From positions 1-14,417 of the forward strand of contig CAYTQK010000060.1 in NCBI GenBank assembly GCA_964439745.1: a stretch of 14,417 nt of DNA, given 5' to 3'. The translations under genes were made by a program, and so were the position numbers. Every line of letters begins with the position of its first letter. Position 1 is the first letter of the stretch. The notes below the pieces were generated by a model that did not search any database, was not told the DNA's origin, and saw only the letters and a program-made list of their open reading frames with translations. The stretch comes from CAYTQK01 sp964439745. GTDB lineage: Bacteria; Desulfobacterota; Desulfobacteria; Desulfobacterales; Desulfosudaceae. Of the stretch, positions 14,016-14,417 are shown piece by piece.

Positions 14016-14417
14016 TTAGCCGATAACACTCAGCACGGCGTCCTTTTTGACGGAATCACCGGCCGCGAAGTTGTTGGCCTTGATGGTACCGCTGGCTGGA
14101 GCCGGCAGGGCGTTTTCCATCTTCATGGCTTCCAGGATGACCACGGTTTCACCCTCTTCCACGGTATCGCCGACCTTCTTTTCATACCGCACGATCATGC
14201 CGGGCATGGGCGCGGTCAGGGGTGTGCCCTCGGCCGCAGTGGCGGCCGGAGCAGCCGGGGCCGGGGCGGCTTCGGTCTTCTTGGCTTCGGCCGCCGGCGC
14301 GGACGGCGCGGACGGAGCCGCCGGCGCGGACGGAGCCGCCGGCGCCGCCGGGGCGGACGAGGCGGCCGGAGCCGCCGGGGCAGCGGAAGACGAAGGCGTC
14401 TGCCGCGGGGCTGAGTT
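14016..14417 (-). CDS. Biotin carboxyl carrier domain protein, N-terminus cut off by window edge
   Basis: The frame is open to the right edge, with 133 residues visible. It ends in a typical biotinyl domain: APMPGMIVRYEKKVGDTV, the biotinylated Lys in EAMKMEN (residue 99 of the visible part), then SGTIKANNFAAGDSVKKD. Before it is a linker of about 60 residues made almost only of Ala, Pro and Ser, with a short KKTEAAP break. Such linkers join the carrier to the rest of biotin-dependent carboxylases or sodium-pumping decarboxylases (oxaloacetate, methylmalonyl-CoA or glutaconyl-CoA decarboxylase carrier subunits, or pyruvate carboxylase subunit B). The neighbouring sucCD favours the methylmalonyl-CoA/succinyl-CoA or oxaloacetate branch, by inference. 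Which enzyme it is depends on sequence right of the window. Confidence 0.88.
   Translation of the reverse strand, partial: NSAPRQTPSSSAAPAAPAASSAPAAPAAPSAPAAPSAPSAPAAEAKKTEAAPAPAAPAATAAEGTPLTAPMPGMIVRYEKKVGDTVEEGETVVILEAMKMENALPAPASGTIKANNFAAGDSVKKDAVLSVIG
14305..14340. repeat. Two perfect 18-bp tandem repeats in the Ala/Pro linker
   Basis: The unit GGCGCGGACGGAGCCGCC runs at 14305-14322 and again at 14323-14340 with no change, with partial copies on both sides. It encodes a six-residue Ala-Ala-Pro-Ser-Ala-Pro unit, so the linker length can change by whole units without a frameshift. Confidence 0.7.

Overview
The window is GC-rich and gene-dense, and it looks like ordinary chromosomal housekeeping DNA from an anaerobic bacterium. 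The gene content (AlaC-type aminotransferase with hom and thrH, hydrogenase-maturation hypA/hypB beside a MEMO-family protein, sucCD beside a biotin carrier with an Ala/Pro linker) fits a sulfate-reducing or syntrophic Desulfobacterota, perhaps Desulfobacterales. That placement is inferred from gene content only. I see no phage, transposon, CRISPR array or integration site.

Layout, left to right. (1) Positions 1-3635, minus strand: a four-gene unit alaC > hom > thrH > yggU-like, followed by an initiator tRNA cut by the left edge, which has its own perfect-consensus promoter. (2) 3636-4044: a 409-bp divergent spacer with a probable alaC promoter and, on the purM side, two nested-helix domains that look like a structured RNA leader. 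(3) 4045-6281, plus strand: purM, a possible 38-residue ORF, and tsaD. (4) 6432-7439, minus: a cytosolic NagZ-like glycosidase with its own promoter. (5) 7679-9618, plus: a PurF-like phosphoribosyltransferase and a small zinc-ribbon protein of unknown function. (6) 9612-11730, minus: hypA, hypB and a MEMO/AmmB protein. hypB has its own promoter and a strong leader hairpin. (7) 11864-14417, minus: biotin-carrier protein (cut by the right edge), sucC and sucD, ending in a good intrinsic terminator.

How the genes work together. AlaC, Hom and ThrH belong to Asp/Ala/Ser/Thr metabolism. ThrH next to Hom suggests that homoserine is phosphorylated by phosphotransfer from phosphoserine rather than by a kinase. 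PurM and the PurF-like protein are both purine-pathway families. SucCD beside a biotin carrier suggests the succinyl-CoA/methylmalonyl-CoA or oxaloacetate carboxylation branch. HypA/HypB deliver nickel to [NiFe] hydrogenase.

The most unusual item is the PurF-like protein at 7679-9082. It has a recognisable PRPP-binding loop and all four cysteines expected for the Bacillus-type Fe-S cluster, but the N-terminal glutaminase nucleophile Cys is Gly and other glutaminase-site residues are also changed. It is therefore probably not a normal glutamine-dependent enzyme. The second is the structured element in front of purM, which I could not match to any riboswitch class I know.
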